Shown: positions 43,906 through 55,429 of the stretch, in pieces
How the letters are laid out: each line of letters begins with the position of its first letter
Position numbering within the stretch: position 1 is the stretch's first letter
From: Chara braunii
Taxonomy: Eukaryota > Streptophyta > Charophyceae > Charales > Characeae
Length of the DNA stretch: 64,000 nucleotides
Assembly: GCA_003427395.1 (NCBI GenBank)
Contig: BFEA01000617.1
Location: forward strand, 517,574 to 581,573
Reading direction: 5' to 3'
Notes under the pieces: generated by a model
Seen by the model: only the letters and a program-made list of their open reading frames with translations
Databases searched by the model: none
Told to the model about the DNA's origin: nothing
Position numbers and translations under genes: made by a program

Positions 43906-44884
43906 TCTCTCTCTCTCACTCTCGTCCTCTCTCGTTCCCTCTCCATCTCTTTCTTCTCCTCCTTCTTAACCTCCAAAACTCTCTAAGACTTTTCTTTCTT
44001 TTCCAAATCCTAAGGTTAACCCTTACCCTGTCTCGCTTTTCCCCTTGGCATGTAACTAACCCTTCCCCCACTCACTTGTTACATTGCCAGGGTACAAACA
44101 GTGAAAGAACTCTGAATCTCACTTGGTGGACGAACTGGGCAAGGGGAGGGTTGTTGGCCCCTTGTACCACCAAGAAGATAAGGAAGAGAAGAGTTTGACA
44201 GACTTAACAGTTGATAAAGTCCGAAAAAGGTTAGGAAAAGCTGCCAAGAAAAAGAGAGGTCAGGTGACTCAACTAGAACCCTCACTGCATGGCTTAGAGA
44301 AGAGGGTGGCATGAACAAAGAAAGAGAATGAAAAAATGAGGGACCTAAAGGTAAAGAGAATTAGGCATGTGGGAGGGATTATGTGTTGACCTCAAGTGCG
44401 GTTTGTATCTGTTGGCATTTTTTTTAGCGTGCATGTGAGTAGCTTTAAGTTGTCTTGAGTTGGACAAAGCCCGGGTGTGCCGGGTGGCAAAGGGAAAAGG
44501 GGAACAAAATCTAAGCGGTTGTGAACATAACCTATGCCTATAAGTGAGACCCTTTGTGCATGATGCTCCAAGTTTGAATGACAACGAAAAGGCAGAGCGT
44601 GTATGGTTGAAGTTTGCCAAAGCGTCGGGCTATGTGTACACCAAGGCCACGGATCGCCGAGATTTTCGAGGGGCGGTGGACCGCTACCCCATGGCCTAGG
44701 CCGCGCGACCGAGCAACTTCGCGGCCGCGCCACGTGCAGACGGAGTTGCGCGCCTGAAAACAGGGCGCGCACAGCACGTGCACATGGCATCTCCCCCCGG
44801 AAGCCACTAAAAAAAAAAAAAAGGGAATTTTGGAGGGGTGGTTTTAAGCGTGTGACAAAAAAAATAAAAAAATAAAAAAATAAA
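43906..44884. other. Intergenic, nothing firm
   Basis: No supported gene. GC content rises at 44,620-44,790 without recognisable coding features. Confidence 0.35.
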
Positions 44885-44955
44885 ATAAATATTGATTGAT
44901 TGATTGTTTTTTTGATTGATTGATTAATTGATTGATTTATTGATTGATTGATTGG

Positions 44956-44988
<33 letters not shown>

Positions 44989-45033
44989 GGGGGACGGGTC
45001 CTCCCTCCCCTCTCCCCAACATATGCACACACA

Positions 45034-45105
<72 letters not shown>

Positions 45106-45130
45106 AACACCCAGACACAAACACACACGC
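44885..45130. repeat. (ATTG)n and (AC)n microsatellites
   Basis: ATTG/TGATT tetranucleotide repeats run from about 44,890 to 44,988, and an AC dinucleotide array interrupted by T and G from about 45,026 to 45,130. Long frames crossing them encode only repeats of the simple sequence. Confidence 0.9.
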
Positions 45131-46245
45131 ACGCTGTAGGGCCAAACCCCGGTAGACTTTCGAGCCTTAGTCGACCCCACTGCGGGTCCCAGTTGGCTCA
45201 GCCCGCCCACACTCATGCTCAGGGCGCGGGCCATTCGTCCCAAGGTCACCCCCACCTAGTGCTTTGAGATGGATGGGGGTGCGCCATCGCGCAAGAGAGC
45301 TTTGACATTGGGGATGTAGCTCAGCCCTCATGCCGGGTGGTAGTCTCGCTAGTCGCTCCGCAACGCTGATTTTTTTTTGATTCTTTATAGTGTTCTCAAG
45401 CAATTGCTCCTTCCAATACGCAAGCAGTCCAGGGGTTCTTTGAGCCTTTCTCTTCTCTTGTGCGTAGGCTAAGCGTCATCCTTAAGCCATGCACCATTTC
45501 CCTAGGCATTTTGGGTATATGGTGTCATCGGGGTGCAGCGGGGCCGTCCTTCCCCTCTCCTCTACGCATCCATCGGATCTCACAATTTGCTTCCCACCTT
45601 ATTGAAGCAGGCCCCTTAGTCTTTTCGGGGTCCTCATATGCATGCACAAACAACATCACATTTTTCTTGGTACGATTGCACTCCCAATCACACTTCCAAG
45701 TCTCAAGTGCAAAAGTCATTTTCATGAATTGGCTCTATGTTAAGGGTTCCATAGCCCCTTTGTCCCTCTTCCCTTTCCCTCTTGGTGCCCAGTTCCTCTC
45801 GCACTTATCCCGCTCAAGGCATTTCTAGCCATTACTCACCTGCTCAATCCCACACAAGCAAGAAGATCCATACAATGTCCCCCGTTGGGGGTCAACACAT
45901 AGCCCTTCCCACATGCCTATTCTTTCCATGCTCTTTGGCTGTGCTTTGTTCCCTCTTTGCTGTTCAATCAGCCCATCCTCTTCTCATAGTCATGCAGCCG
46001 GAGAAATGGTTGAGTAAAACTGACCTCACTTTCAACTTATGCTTTCTTCTAGATTCCGCCTCTCCCACTTCCTTTTTTGGACGTCCTCTCTCTTGCCTTC
46101 TTGGTGGCACAAGGGACCGGCTACCCCCCCCTTGTCCTCTTTCTCCACCGAGTGAGGTCTGATTTCGTTCTCCGCTCGTGCCCTGACAATGTTTTCCAAG
46201 TGAGGGGGGAGAAGGGTTAGTCATATGCTAAGTGAGGGGAAGGGA
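45131..46245. other. Intergenic with a tRNA-Ala-like 5' fragment
   Basis: GGGGATGTAGCTCAG at 45,310-45,324 equals the first 15 bases typical of eukaryotic tRNA-Ala, but the D-arm, anticodon arm and B box do not follow, so at most it is the head of a tRNA-derived repeat. Nothing else is recognised. Confidence 0.35.
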
Positions 46246-46430
46246 GAGAGAGGTCAGATGATGATGCGAGAGAGAGAGAGGGGAAGAGAGAGAGAAAAAA
46301 AAAAGGTAAGGGGGGGGGAGAGGAGAGAGAGGGAAAGAGGGGGAGAGAGAGAGAAGGGAAAGGGATAGGGGGAGAGCGAGAGAAGGAAGGAAAGATAGAT
46401 AGATAGATAGAGAGAGAGAGAAGGCATGAG
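46246..46430. repeat. GA-rich low-complexity tract
   Basis: Mostly GAGA/GGGAGA sequence with a GATA run at about 46,395-46,410. It marks the start of the satellite block and reappears, shortened, at 47,100-47,160. Confidence 0.85.
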
Positions 46431-49400
46431 TCTTCTAGTCCTAATCAAGTCATCACCCCGTGATAGCAGCCCAATGTCGGTCAACCATCCCTTAGAGAAA
46501 GAGCAACTAAAGTAAGAATCGGAACATCCACTCATGCTTGAACTTTGACAAAAGTGTAGAAGTGAACTAGTGGAACACATGCATATGAAGGAAAGGTTGA
46601 CTAAGTAAGAACCGGATTATAAACACATGTTTGAACTGAACAAAAGGAAGAAGTGAACCAGTGGAACACATGCACGTGAAGGAGAGGTTGACCAAGTAAG
46701 AACCCGAACATCAACACATGCTTGAATTTTGACAAAAGGAAGAAGTGAACTAGTGGAACACATGCACATGACGAAAAGATTGACTAAGTAAGAACCTGAA
46801 CATCAACAGATGATTGAACTTGACAAACGGAAAAAGTGAACTAATGGAACACATGCACATGAAGGAAAGATTGACTAAGTAAAAACCGGAACATCAATTC
46901 ACGCTTGAACTTGACAAAAGGAAGAGGTGAACTAGTGGAACTCATGCATATGAAGGAGAGATTGACTAAGTAAGAACCGGAACATCAACCCATGCCTGAT
47001 CTTGACAAAAAGGAAGAAGTGAACTAGTGGAACACATGCATACGAAGGAGAGGTTGGCCAAGTAAGATCCGGAACATCAACACATGCTTGANNAAAAAAA
47101 AAAAGGATAGGGGGAGAGCGAGAGAAGGAAAGAAAGATAGATACATAGAGAGAGAGAGAGAAGGCAAGATTCTTCTAGTCCTAATCAAGTCATCACCCCG
47201 TGATAGCAGCCCAATGTCGGTCACCCATCCCTTAGAGAAAGAACAACTAAAGTAAGAACGGGAACATCCACTCATGCTTGAACTTTAACAAAAGTGTAGA
47301 AGTGAACTAGTGGAACACATGCATATGAAGGAAAGGTTGACTAAGTTAGAACCGGATCATAAACACATGTTTGAACTCGACAAAAGGAAGAAGTGGACTA
47401 GTGAAACACATGCACGTGAAGGAGAGGTTGGCCAAGTAAGAACCCGAACATCAACACATGCTTGAATTTTGACAAAAGGAAGAAGTGAACTAGTGGAACA
47501 CTTGCACATGACGGAAAGATTGACTAAGTAAGAACCAGAACATCAACACATGATTGAACTTGACAAACGGAAGAAGTGAACTAATGGAACACATGCACAC
47601 GAAGGAAAGATTGACTGAGTAAGAACCGGAACATCAACTCATGCTTGAACTTGACAAAAGGAAGAGGTGAACTAGTGGAACTCGTGCATATGAAGGAGAG
47701 ATTGACTAAGTAAGAACCGGAACATCAACCCATGTTTGATCTTGACAAAAAGGAAGAAGTGAACTAGTGGAACACATGCATACGAAGGAGAGGTTGGCCA
47801 AGTAAGATCCGGAACAAGAACACATGCTTGAACTTGACAAAAGGAAGAAGTGAATTAGTCGAACACACGCACATGAAGGAAAGATTGATTGAGTAAGAAT
47901 CGGAACATCAAAGCGTGTTTGAACTTGGCAAAAGGAAGAAGTGAACTAGTGGAGCACACGCACATGAAGGAAAGATTGACTAAGTAAGAACCGAAGCATC
48001 AACACAAGATTGAACTTGACAAACGGAAGAAGTGAACTAACGGAGCACATGCACAGGAAGAAAAGATTGACTAAGTAAGAACCGGAACATCAACACATGC
48101 TTGAACTTGACAAACGGAAGAAGTGAACTAATGGAACACATGCACATGAAGGAAAGGTTGACTAAGTACAAACCGGAACATCAACACATGCTTGAACTTG
48201 ACAAAAGGAAAAAGTGAACTAACGGAGCACATGCACATGAAGGAGAGATTGACTACGGAAGAACCAGAACATCAACACATGATTGAACTTGACAAACGGA
48301 AAAAGTGAACTAACGTAACACATGCATATGAAGGAAAGGTTGACTAAGTAAGAACTGGAACATCTACGCATGCTTGAACTTGACAAACGGAAGAAGTGAA
48401 CTAACGGAGCACATGCATATGAAGGAAAGATTGACTAAGTAGGAACCGGAACATCAACCCATGCTTGAACTTGACAAAAGGAAGAAGTGAAGTAGTGTTA
48501 CATATGCACATGAAGGAAAGATTAACAAAGTAGGGACCAGAACATCAACACATGCTTGAACCATACAAAAGGAAGAAGTGAACTAGTGTTACACATGCAC
48601 ATGAAGGAAAAATTGACTAAGTAAGAATCAAAACATCAACACATGCTTAAACTTGACAAAAGGAAGAAGTGAACTAGTGTTACACATGCACATAAAGGAA
48701 AGATTGACTAAGTAAGAACCGGAACATCAACACATGATTAAACTTGACAAACGAAAGAAGTGAGCTAATGGAACACATGCACATGAAGGAAAGGTTGACT
48801 AAGTAGGAACCGGAACATCAACACATGCTTGAACTTGACAAAAGGAAATAGTGATCTAACGGAGCACATGCACATGAAGGAAAGATTGACTAAGTAGGAA
48901 CCGGAACATCACCACATGCTTGAACTTGACAAAAGGAAGAAGTGAACTAGTGTTACATATGCACATGTAGGAAAGATTGACTAAGTAGGAACCGGAACAT
49001 CACCACATGCTTGAATTTGACAATAGGAAAAAGTGAACTAGTGTTACACATGCACATGAAGGAAAGATTGACTAAGTAAGAACCGGAACATCAACACATG
49101 CTTGAACTTGACAAAAGGAAGAAGTNACATGAAGGAAAGATTGACTAAGTAAGAACCGGAACATCAACACATGCTTGAACTTGACAAAAGGAAGAAGTGA
49201 ACTAGTGTTACACATGCACATAAAGGAAAAATTGACTAAGTGAGAACCTGAACATCAACACATGATTGAACTTGGCAAACGGAATAAGTAAACTAATAGA
49301 ACACATGCACATGAAAGAAAGGTTGGCTAAGTAAGAACTGAAACATCAACACATGCTTGAACGTGATAAACGGAAGAAACGAACTAACGAAGCACATGCA

Positions 49401-49885
49401 CATGAAGGAAAGATTGACTAAGCAAAAACCGAAACATCAACCCATGCTTGAACTTGACAAACGGAAGAAGTGAACTAGTGTTACACATGCACACGAAGGA
49501 AAGATTGGATAAGTAAGAACTGGAACATCAACACATGATTGAACTTGAGAAACGGAAAAAGTGAGCTAATGGAACACATGCACATGAAGGAAAGGTTGAC
49601 TAAGTAGGAACCGTGACATCAACATATGTTTGAACTTGACAAACGGAAGAAGTGAACTAGCGGAGCACATGCACATGAAGGAAAGATTGACAAAGTAGGA
49701 ACCGGAACATCACCACATGCTTGAACTTGAGAAATAGAAGAAATGAACTAGTGTTACACATACACATGAAGGAAAGATTTTCTAAGCAAGAACCGGAACA
49801 TCAACACATGCTTGAACTTGACAAAAGGAAGAAGTGAACTAGTGGAACACATGCATATGAAGGAGAGGTTGGCCAAGTTAGTACC
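46431..49885. repeat. 91-base tandem satellite (satellite 1), ~37 units
   Basis: Unit landmarks are ACATGCACATGAAGGAAAG, then TTGACTAAGTAAGAACCGG, ACATCAACACATGCTTG, and ACTTGACAAAAGGAAGAAG followed by TGAACTAGTG. Spacing between successive ACATGCAC is 91. Variants alternate (GTGGAACACATG versus GTGTTACACATG), suggesting subfamilies. The segment from 46,363 is duplicated from 47,105 (offset 742) across an NN gap at 47,092-47,093. No coding potential is seen. Confidence 0.9.
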
Positions 49886-50270
49886 AGTGTGTTTCCATGT
49901 GAGAGTTGAGCCATCTACGTCAGTGAGACTTGCTCAAACACTTGCTCATGGCTCATGCATGCAACCAAGTTTGAAACGGAATGTCGCCATGTGAGAGTTA
50001 AGCCATGTATGTGAGTGAGACTTGCTCAAACACATGCACATGGCTCATGATTGCAACCAAGCTTGAAGCGGAATGTCATCATGTGAGAGTTAAGCCATGC
50101 ATGTGAGTGAGACTTGCTCAAACACACGCACATGGCTCATGATTGCAACCAAACTTGAAACGGAATATCATCATGTGAGAGTTAAGCCATGCGTGTGAGT
50201 GAGACTTGCTCAAACACATGCACATGGCTCATGATTGCAACCAAACTTGAAACGGAATATCATCCTCTAC
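49886..50270. repeat. 92-base tandem satellite (satellite 2), ~4 units
   Basis: CATGTGAGAGTTAAGCC recurs at 49,988, 50,080 and 50,172 (period 92), with a first partial unit near 49,897. It starts directly where satellite 1 ends and shares the CACATGCACATG phrase with it. Confidence 0.85.
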
Positions 50271-51250
50271 CATGTGAGTGGAAAGTCCAAGTTCCGCAAG
50301 TTCAAAACACAAGTTTTGAACATGATATCATTCATAGGAAAATCGGAACTCTACCTACTATCATGTAGATGACAAACAAGAGATTGAGTAGCCCATATCA
50401 CAAGTAGTGAACTTGACAACACTCATAGTAGAATAGGAACTCTACCTACTAGTATGTAGATGACAAATAAGAGCTTGAGTAGCCCACAACAGAAGTAATG
50501 AACTTGACAACACTCATAGAAGAATCGGAACTCTACATCTAGTATGTAGATGACAAACAAGAGAGTGAGTAGCCTGTATCACAAGTAATGAACTTGACAA
50601 CATTCATAGAAGAATCGAAACTCTACCTACTAGTATGTAGATGACAAATAAGAGATTGAGTAGGCCGGATCACAAGTAATGAACTTAACAACACTCATAG
50701 TAGAATCGGAACTCTACCTACTAGTATGTAGATGACAAACAAGAGATTGAGTAGCCCACATCACAAGTAATGNGTATGTAGATGACAAACAAGAGATTGA
50801 GTAGCCCACATCACAAGTAATGAACTTGACAACACTCATAATAGAATTGAAACTCTACCTACTCGTATGTAGATGACAAACAAAAGATTGAGTAGCCCAC
50901 ATCACAAGTAATGAACTTGACAACAGTCATAGAAAAATCGGAACTCTTCCTACTAGTATGTAGATGACAAACAAGAGATAGGGGAGCCCACTTCACAAGT
51001 AATGAACTTGACAACATTCATAGTAGATTCGGAACTCTACCTACTAGTATGTAGATGACAAACAAGAGATTGAGTAGCCCACACCACAAGGAATGAACTT
51101 GACAACACTCATAGAAGAATCGGAACTCTTCCTACTAGTATGTTGATGACAAACAAGAGATTGAGTAGCCTACATCACAAGTAATGAACTTGACAACACT
51201 CATAGAAGACTCGGAATTCTACCTACTAGTATGTAGATGGCAAACAAGAG
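50271..51250. repeat. 91-base tandem satellite (satellite 3), ~10 units
   Basis: The unit holds GTATGTAGATGACAAACAAG, then AGATTGAGTAGCCCAC, then ATGAACTTGACAACACTCAT, then AATCGGAACTCTACC; the period is 91. Phrases such as GAACTTGACAA, GATTGA-x-TA and ACTAGT occur in the same order as in satellite 1, so the two probably share an ancestor. One N lies near 50,773, where a unit is repeated abnormally. Confidence 0.88.
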
Positions 51251-51496
51251 TTCGAGTAACCCAATCTAAGAGGTAGAAGAGAAGAAGGAGGGGAGGAGGA
51301 AGAAGGAGGAGATGGAGAGGGAGACGGAGAGGGAGAAGATGGAGGGAGAAAAGAAGGAAAAAAAGAAGAAGAAGAAGAGGAAAAAAAAGGAGAAGGAAGA
51401 GGATGGAGTAGATGAGGTAGGGAAGATGAAGAGGAAGAGGGAGGAGAGGAAGAAGAAGAAGGTGAAGAAGAAGGGGGAGAAGAAGAGGGAGAGGGG

Positions 51497-51527
<31 letters not shown>

Positions 51528-51580
51528 GAGAAGAAGAAGAAGAAGAAGAAGAAGAAGAAGAAGAAGAAGAAGAGATCTCC
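51251..51580. repeat. GAA/GGA purine-rich microsatellite
   Basis: Purine-only tract, mainly GAAGAA and GAGGA. The Lys/Glu-rich and Leu-rich frames on its two strands are composition artefacts. Confidence 0.9.
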
Positions 51581-52400
51581 TTCCTTCCACTTTCCTTGCT
51601 AATGTCTTGTAGATGGAGGCTTCAATCTTGATGAGGCCTTGCTCAATTCCTCCTTGGCTATGGCTTCCTCCTTCTTCAAGTCCTTCTTCCTTCTTCCTTA
51701 CTCTTCCGCAAGCTATGGCAAACTCCCTCAGTTATGGCTATGGAGTCCTCTCCTCCAGGAGGGCTTAATGGGGCTCCTCTAGCCTCTCCTTCTCTTCTAC
51801 ACCCAGGGGGAATATGGCGGATCACCTCCCAAGTGTCTCTCCCACCATCACTATCCTCTAGAGTCTTCCCCACTACTTCCTAGTCTCCTTTAAGCTCTCC
51901 CACTAGCATGGTTTCCTCCCTCCTCACTCCAAGTGCAAAGGTGCTCCTGTGAGCTCACTTGGGCAGCATGGGCACTCCTCATGCAAATATGAGAGTGGCG
52001 GACTGCATCCTCAGCTTATGTAGGCTGAAACCACCAGTCCGGCCAGCCCATGAGCCTCCCCATGAGCCTCCCCATGAGCCTTGGAGTGAACCGAGGTACC
52101 CCCAAGGCAAAATTCACTTACTAGACCCAAGGCCAGCAATAATCCGAGCTACCCTCTAGTAGCCCTTGCTTCAATTTTGAGCCCCTAAGTTTAGTTTTTC
52201 AATTTTTGGTGCATCTGGCTCTCTTTTTGGGCCAAATGCACTGTTTTGTCCTTTTCCCTCTTTTGTTTCTTTCCATTTTGGGCTGCCACCTCATTTCGGA
52301 GCTAGCCGATTTGAGCTGGCCCACAAAAAACGGCTAGTTCCTCTATGATCTCAGATCCATGATCCAAAAGAAAACCGGCCACTTCCTTTTTGCATTTTCT
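51581..52400. other. Intergenic, nothing recognised
   Basis: No supported gene. A tripled CCCATGAGCCT phrase lies at about 52,046-52,080. Confidence 0.4.
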
Positions 52401-54479
52401 CTCATTTTCAACTTTTTAATTCAGATTTTATTGAGTCTGCAATCCGGATTGCCCTCCCTCATTCTATGAGGGATGAGGTCACTGTTGGGACCTGCCAGTC
52501 CCTACTGTGTAGTTCCCAATAGGCCGGCACATTCTCCTCCACTCTTTTCTCCCTCTTTGTCTCATTCTCCCTCCTTTTTCTCTCATTTTTCTTTCTTTTT
52601 CTTTTATTTCTGTTTTGACAAGTGTCAAACTGTTGTGCACCCTCTTTTTAGGCCCTAGGGCCTCATTCAAGGCCAGGTTCATGGCTGTTACACGGCCGTT
52701 ATATCTCGGATTCCAATAATGTCACCCCCATGCTCCAAGGGGGCTCCATTTTGCTCCCGTTTGCCAAATTCTGAGCCCCTTTTGCTCCGATTTTCTAAGG
52801 GCAGCCTTTTTCTCACGTTGGGCCTCTCAAGGCTCTATTTTTTTATGCCTTACTAGTCCAAGATATCCCGGGCTGCTGGTCAGCCTTCCCAACACCCCTA
52901 TTTCATTTTTCTTTCTCTCATGGCTCTCCCACTTGCTCCCACTAGTGCTTGCACTTGTGGTGCTAATATTTTCCACCGTCTGGATCCTCGATCTTGACGG
53001 CACTGCTTGCTTGCCTAATTATTCCTTGTGGTTGCTCATGGTTCTCTTGGGACATCCCAAGTCCCCGCTATTCTCCTGCATACTAGTCCCATGTTCTTGT
53101 CCCGCCGGCGCATGTCCCGTTTTTTCGATTTTTTTTATTTTGACCCATTTGGTCCCCGACAACATTCCGGACGACGTCCCGTTTTATTTTTTTGGGCCCC
53201 ATTGCCCTTGGTGGTCCCATCATTTCTACATGTGTGCCGATTTTTCTAGACCGCGAGATCCCATCTTACGGTCGTTGTTTACCGTCTTTTCTTGCCCCCT
53301 TGCCGAGATTGCTCCTTTCTAGCCTTTCCGGGCTTGCCGTAGCCCATTTCTCTTTGGCCTTGGCATCCTCATATATCCCGTAATTTATCGGACTGCAATC
53401 ATGGTTGTTTTTCATACCCACAGCCCCACAACTTGCCCCATGTTGAAAGAAATGAAGCGTCAAAATTTTTTAGTGCATCCGGGCTCAATATTGGCTCCGG
53501 ATGCACCTAGAACATGTGTTTTTCTTCCCCCATGCAGTCCGTTGTAACTCGGACTGCAATGGGGGTCAATTCCTTAGCCCCAATGCCCCACAACTAGCCC
53601 TCACTCAAAAGAAAAAGAAATGGCCAACTTCCAAGTGCATCCGGACTTGATTTTGACTCCGGATGTACCTAAAACATGTGTTTCTTCTCATGCATGCATT
53701 CCGTTTTATTCTGGTTGCAAGAGGCCTTGATTTTCTTTGATTTTCTCCGCAAAAATCAAAGAAAATCAAAGTCATTTGTAACCGCCATATTCCAGAATGA
53801 ATCTGGTCACGGATAAATCTCCCCAAGTGACCGTTTTTTACCGTTAGGGCCTTTTTCTCTTTTTTTTTCTTTTTTTTTCTTTTTCTCCTCCTTTCTTAGA
53901 CAATAGGGACCTACCAATCCCTACCTATGGCAGTCCCTACTGACGGCCAACTCACTCACTCCCTCTCACTCCTTTTGTCTTATTCTCCCCTTCTTTCTTT
54001 TCTTTTCTCTCTTTTTTTTAGCATGTCAAGTGTCAAGTAGCCATTAAGGCCCTTTTCTAGCCTCTTCCTCTTAGTTTTGGCCCTCCCTATGCCCAAGGTG
54101 CAGTCCGTTATTTCTCGGACTGCAATAATGGTCTTCCCATGCCCATGGGAGCCTCCTTTTACTCCTACACTTCTCCCCCAATGGTCCCTCCTATTCCGAT
54201 TTTCTCCCAGAGGACTATTTTTTACATGGGGTCTCATTTCACTCTATTTTCTTGAGGGAGGCTGATCCGAGATTTTTCGGATTGCTCCCATGCCTTCCAC
54301 TTCAGTTTTCTTTACTTTTCCTTTTCCTTTTGACGTTCCCGTTTCTCACCACTAGTACTTGCACTAGTGGTGCTAATATTCTTGGCCGTCAAGATGTCGA
54401 TCCTGACGGTGCACCTTGCATTTATTATTTACCCCTCATGAGGTGTCGCCGTTTCTTCTTGGGACTTTTACATGTCCCC
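52401..54479. repeat. Hairpin-rich satellite family, block 2 (reverse)
   Basis: Reverse-oriented relatives of 38,374-41,100. Two hairpin types are well preserved. Type A: GCAGTCCG-N8-CGGACTGC at 53,534-53,557 and 54,100-54,123, with decayed copies near 52,695, 52,858, 53,386, 53,700 and 54,272. Type B: GTGCATCCGG-N14-CCGGATGCAC at 53,473-53,506 and GTGCATCCGGA-N12-TCCGGATGTAC at 53,635-53,668. Reverse complements of the block 1 phrases (CACTAGTGCTTGCAC, CACTAGTACTTGCAC) are at 52,940 and 54,350. No gene is supported. Confidence 0.75.
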
Positions 54480-54650
54480 GCTACTTGTCCCGTTGGTGGT
54501 CCCCGACGCTTAGTCCCGTCGGCGGTCCCCGACACTTAGTCCCATCGGCGGTCCCCGACACTAAGTCCCGTCGGCTATCCCCGACACTTAGTCCTATTGG
54601 CGGTCCCTGACACATTAGTCCCGTCGCCGGTCCCCGACACATTTCGCCCT
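54480..54650. repeat. ~27-base GC-rich tandem repeat
   Basis: About six copies of a GACACTTAGTCCCGTCGGCGG-TCCCC-like unit, the last ones degenerate. The related phrase GTCGGGGAC occurs singly in the hairpin-rich family (for example 38,790 and 39,870), so this is an amplified part of it. Confidence 0.75.
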
Positions 54651-55429
54651 GGACGCCATTATTTTTATCTAGTCCCACGTGGCCCCGGGTGCCTTTCCCC
54701 AAGGTGTCTCATGCCACTTGGGCGTCTTGTCGCCCCATAGCAACCCCTCTCCTTAGTCTTTCCTCGCGCCTTGTGCGTGCCGATCTCTTTGGTCGTGGGC
54801 CTCCGCTCCGAGGCTCTCATAGGTGGCCCCTACGTTGCCCCCTCATTTCCTGGCTTCCCGCGGCTTCTGGTCACCCATCCCTCGACTTCCTCATTCCCTT
54901 ATTGCTGTCGCCTGCAATTGCTAGTTCAAAGGGCCCTTTGGCCTTGGTCTTATTGCATTCCGATGACCCTCCCGGCCTCCTGCTATGTTCTATGTGCCCC
55001 TGTTCTTGCGCTCGCTTGCTTGCCACCGCTAATTCTTTCTTCCTGTGGTTCTCTCCTCAGGGCATCATCCCCTTCTGCGGCCTAATCCTTTGTCTTTTCT
55101 CTCTCCTGCTTCCTCACTCCAGATTTCTCTGTTGTGCACAAATTCCGTATTCAATCTCTCGAGTGTTGGGAAGTTATTCGGGACCCACAAATCCCGACAC
55201 ATTCCCCCCACTCATTCGCGATGTCCTCATCTCGCACCAATCTCTTGTTAGTGGGTTTTGGAGGGATAAACGGGAGAGGAGGGTGAGGTGTTATGGGCGG
55301 TTAGTTTGCCAGGGTCCGTTTTGTTATTTTTCCATTCCTTTCTCAATGTCTTCCTTAGCTTCCGCCCCTTGGGGTGGAGGAGGGTATGGGGGAATCGAAG
55401 GTTCTACAACTTAGACCAGGTTGCTCATT
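54651..55429. other. Intergenic, nothing recognised
   Basis: GC-balanced sequence with an open plus-strand frame (54,689-55,414) that shows no protein features, is antisense to the methyltransferase fragment downstream and is not called. Confidence 0.4.

Noticed and set aside
43088-43986. Four or five similar plus-strand ORFs with M-H-C-L-F-P starts
   Set aside because: They repeat because the 171-base period is divisible by three; the differences are not protein-like.
44392-45255. 287-codon minus-strand ORF
   Set aside because: Its middle is translated (AC)n and (ATTG)n microsatellite and the ends show no protein features.
45310-45384. tRNA-Ala gene
   Set aside because: Only the first 15 bases match; no B box, anticodon arm or closing acceptor stem follows.
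46431-51250. Possible CRISPR-like array
   Set aside because: Whole 91-92-base units repeat head to tail without unique spacers, and the DNA is eukaryotic.
51219-51602. Leu-rich minus ORF and Lys/Glu-rich plus ORF
   Set aside because: Both are readings of a GAA/GGA microsatellite.
54689-55414. 241-codon plus-strand ORF
   Set aside because: It has no recognisable domain, is biased in composition and ends just short of the methyltransferase fragment on the other strand.
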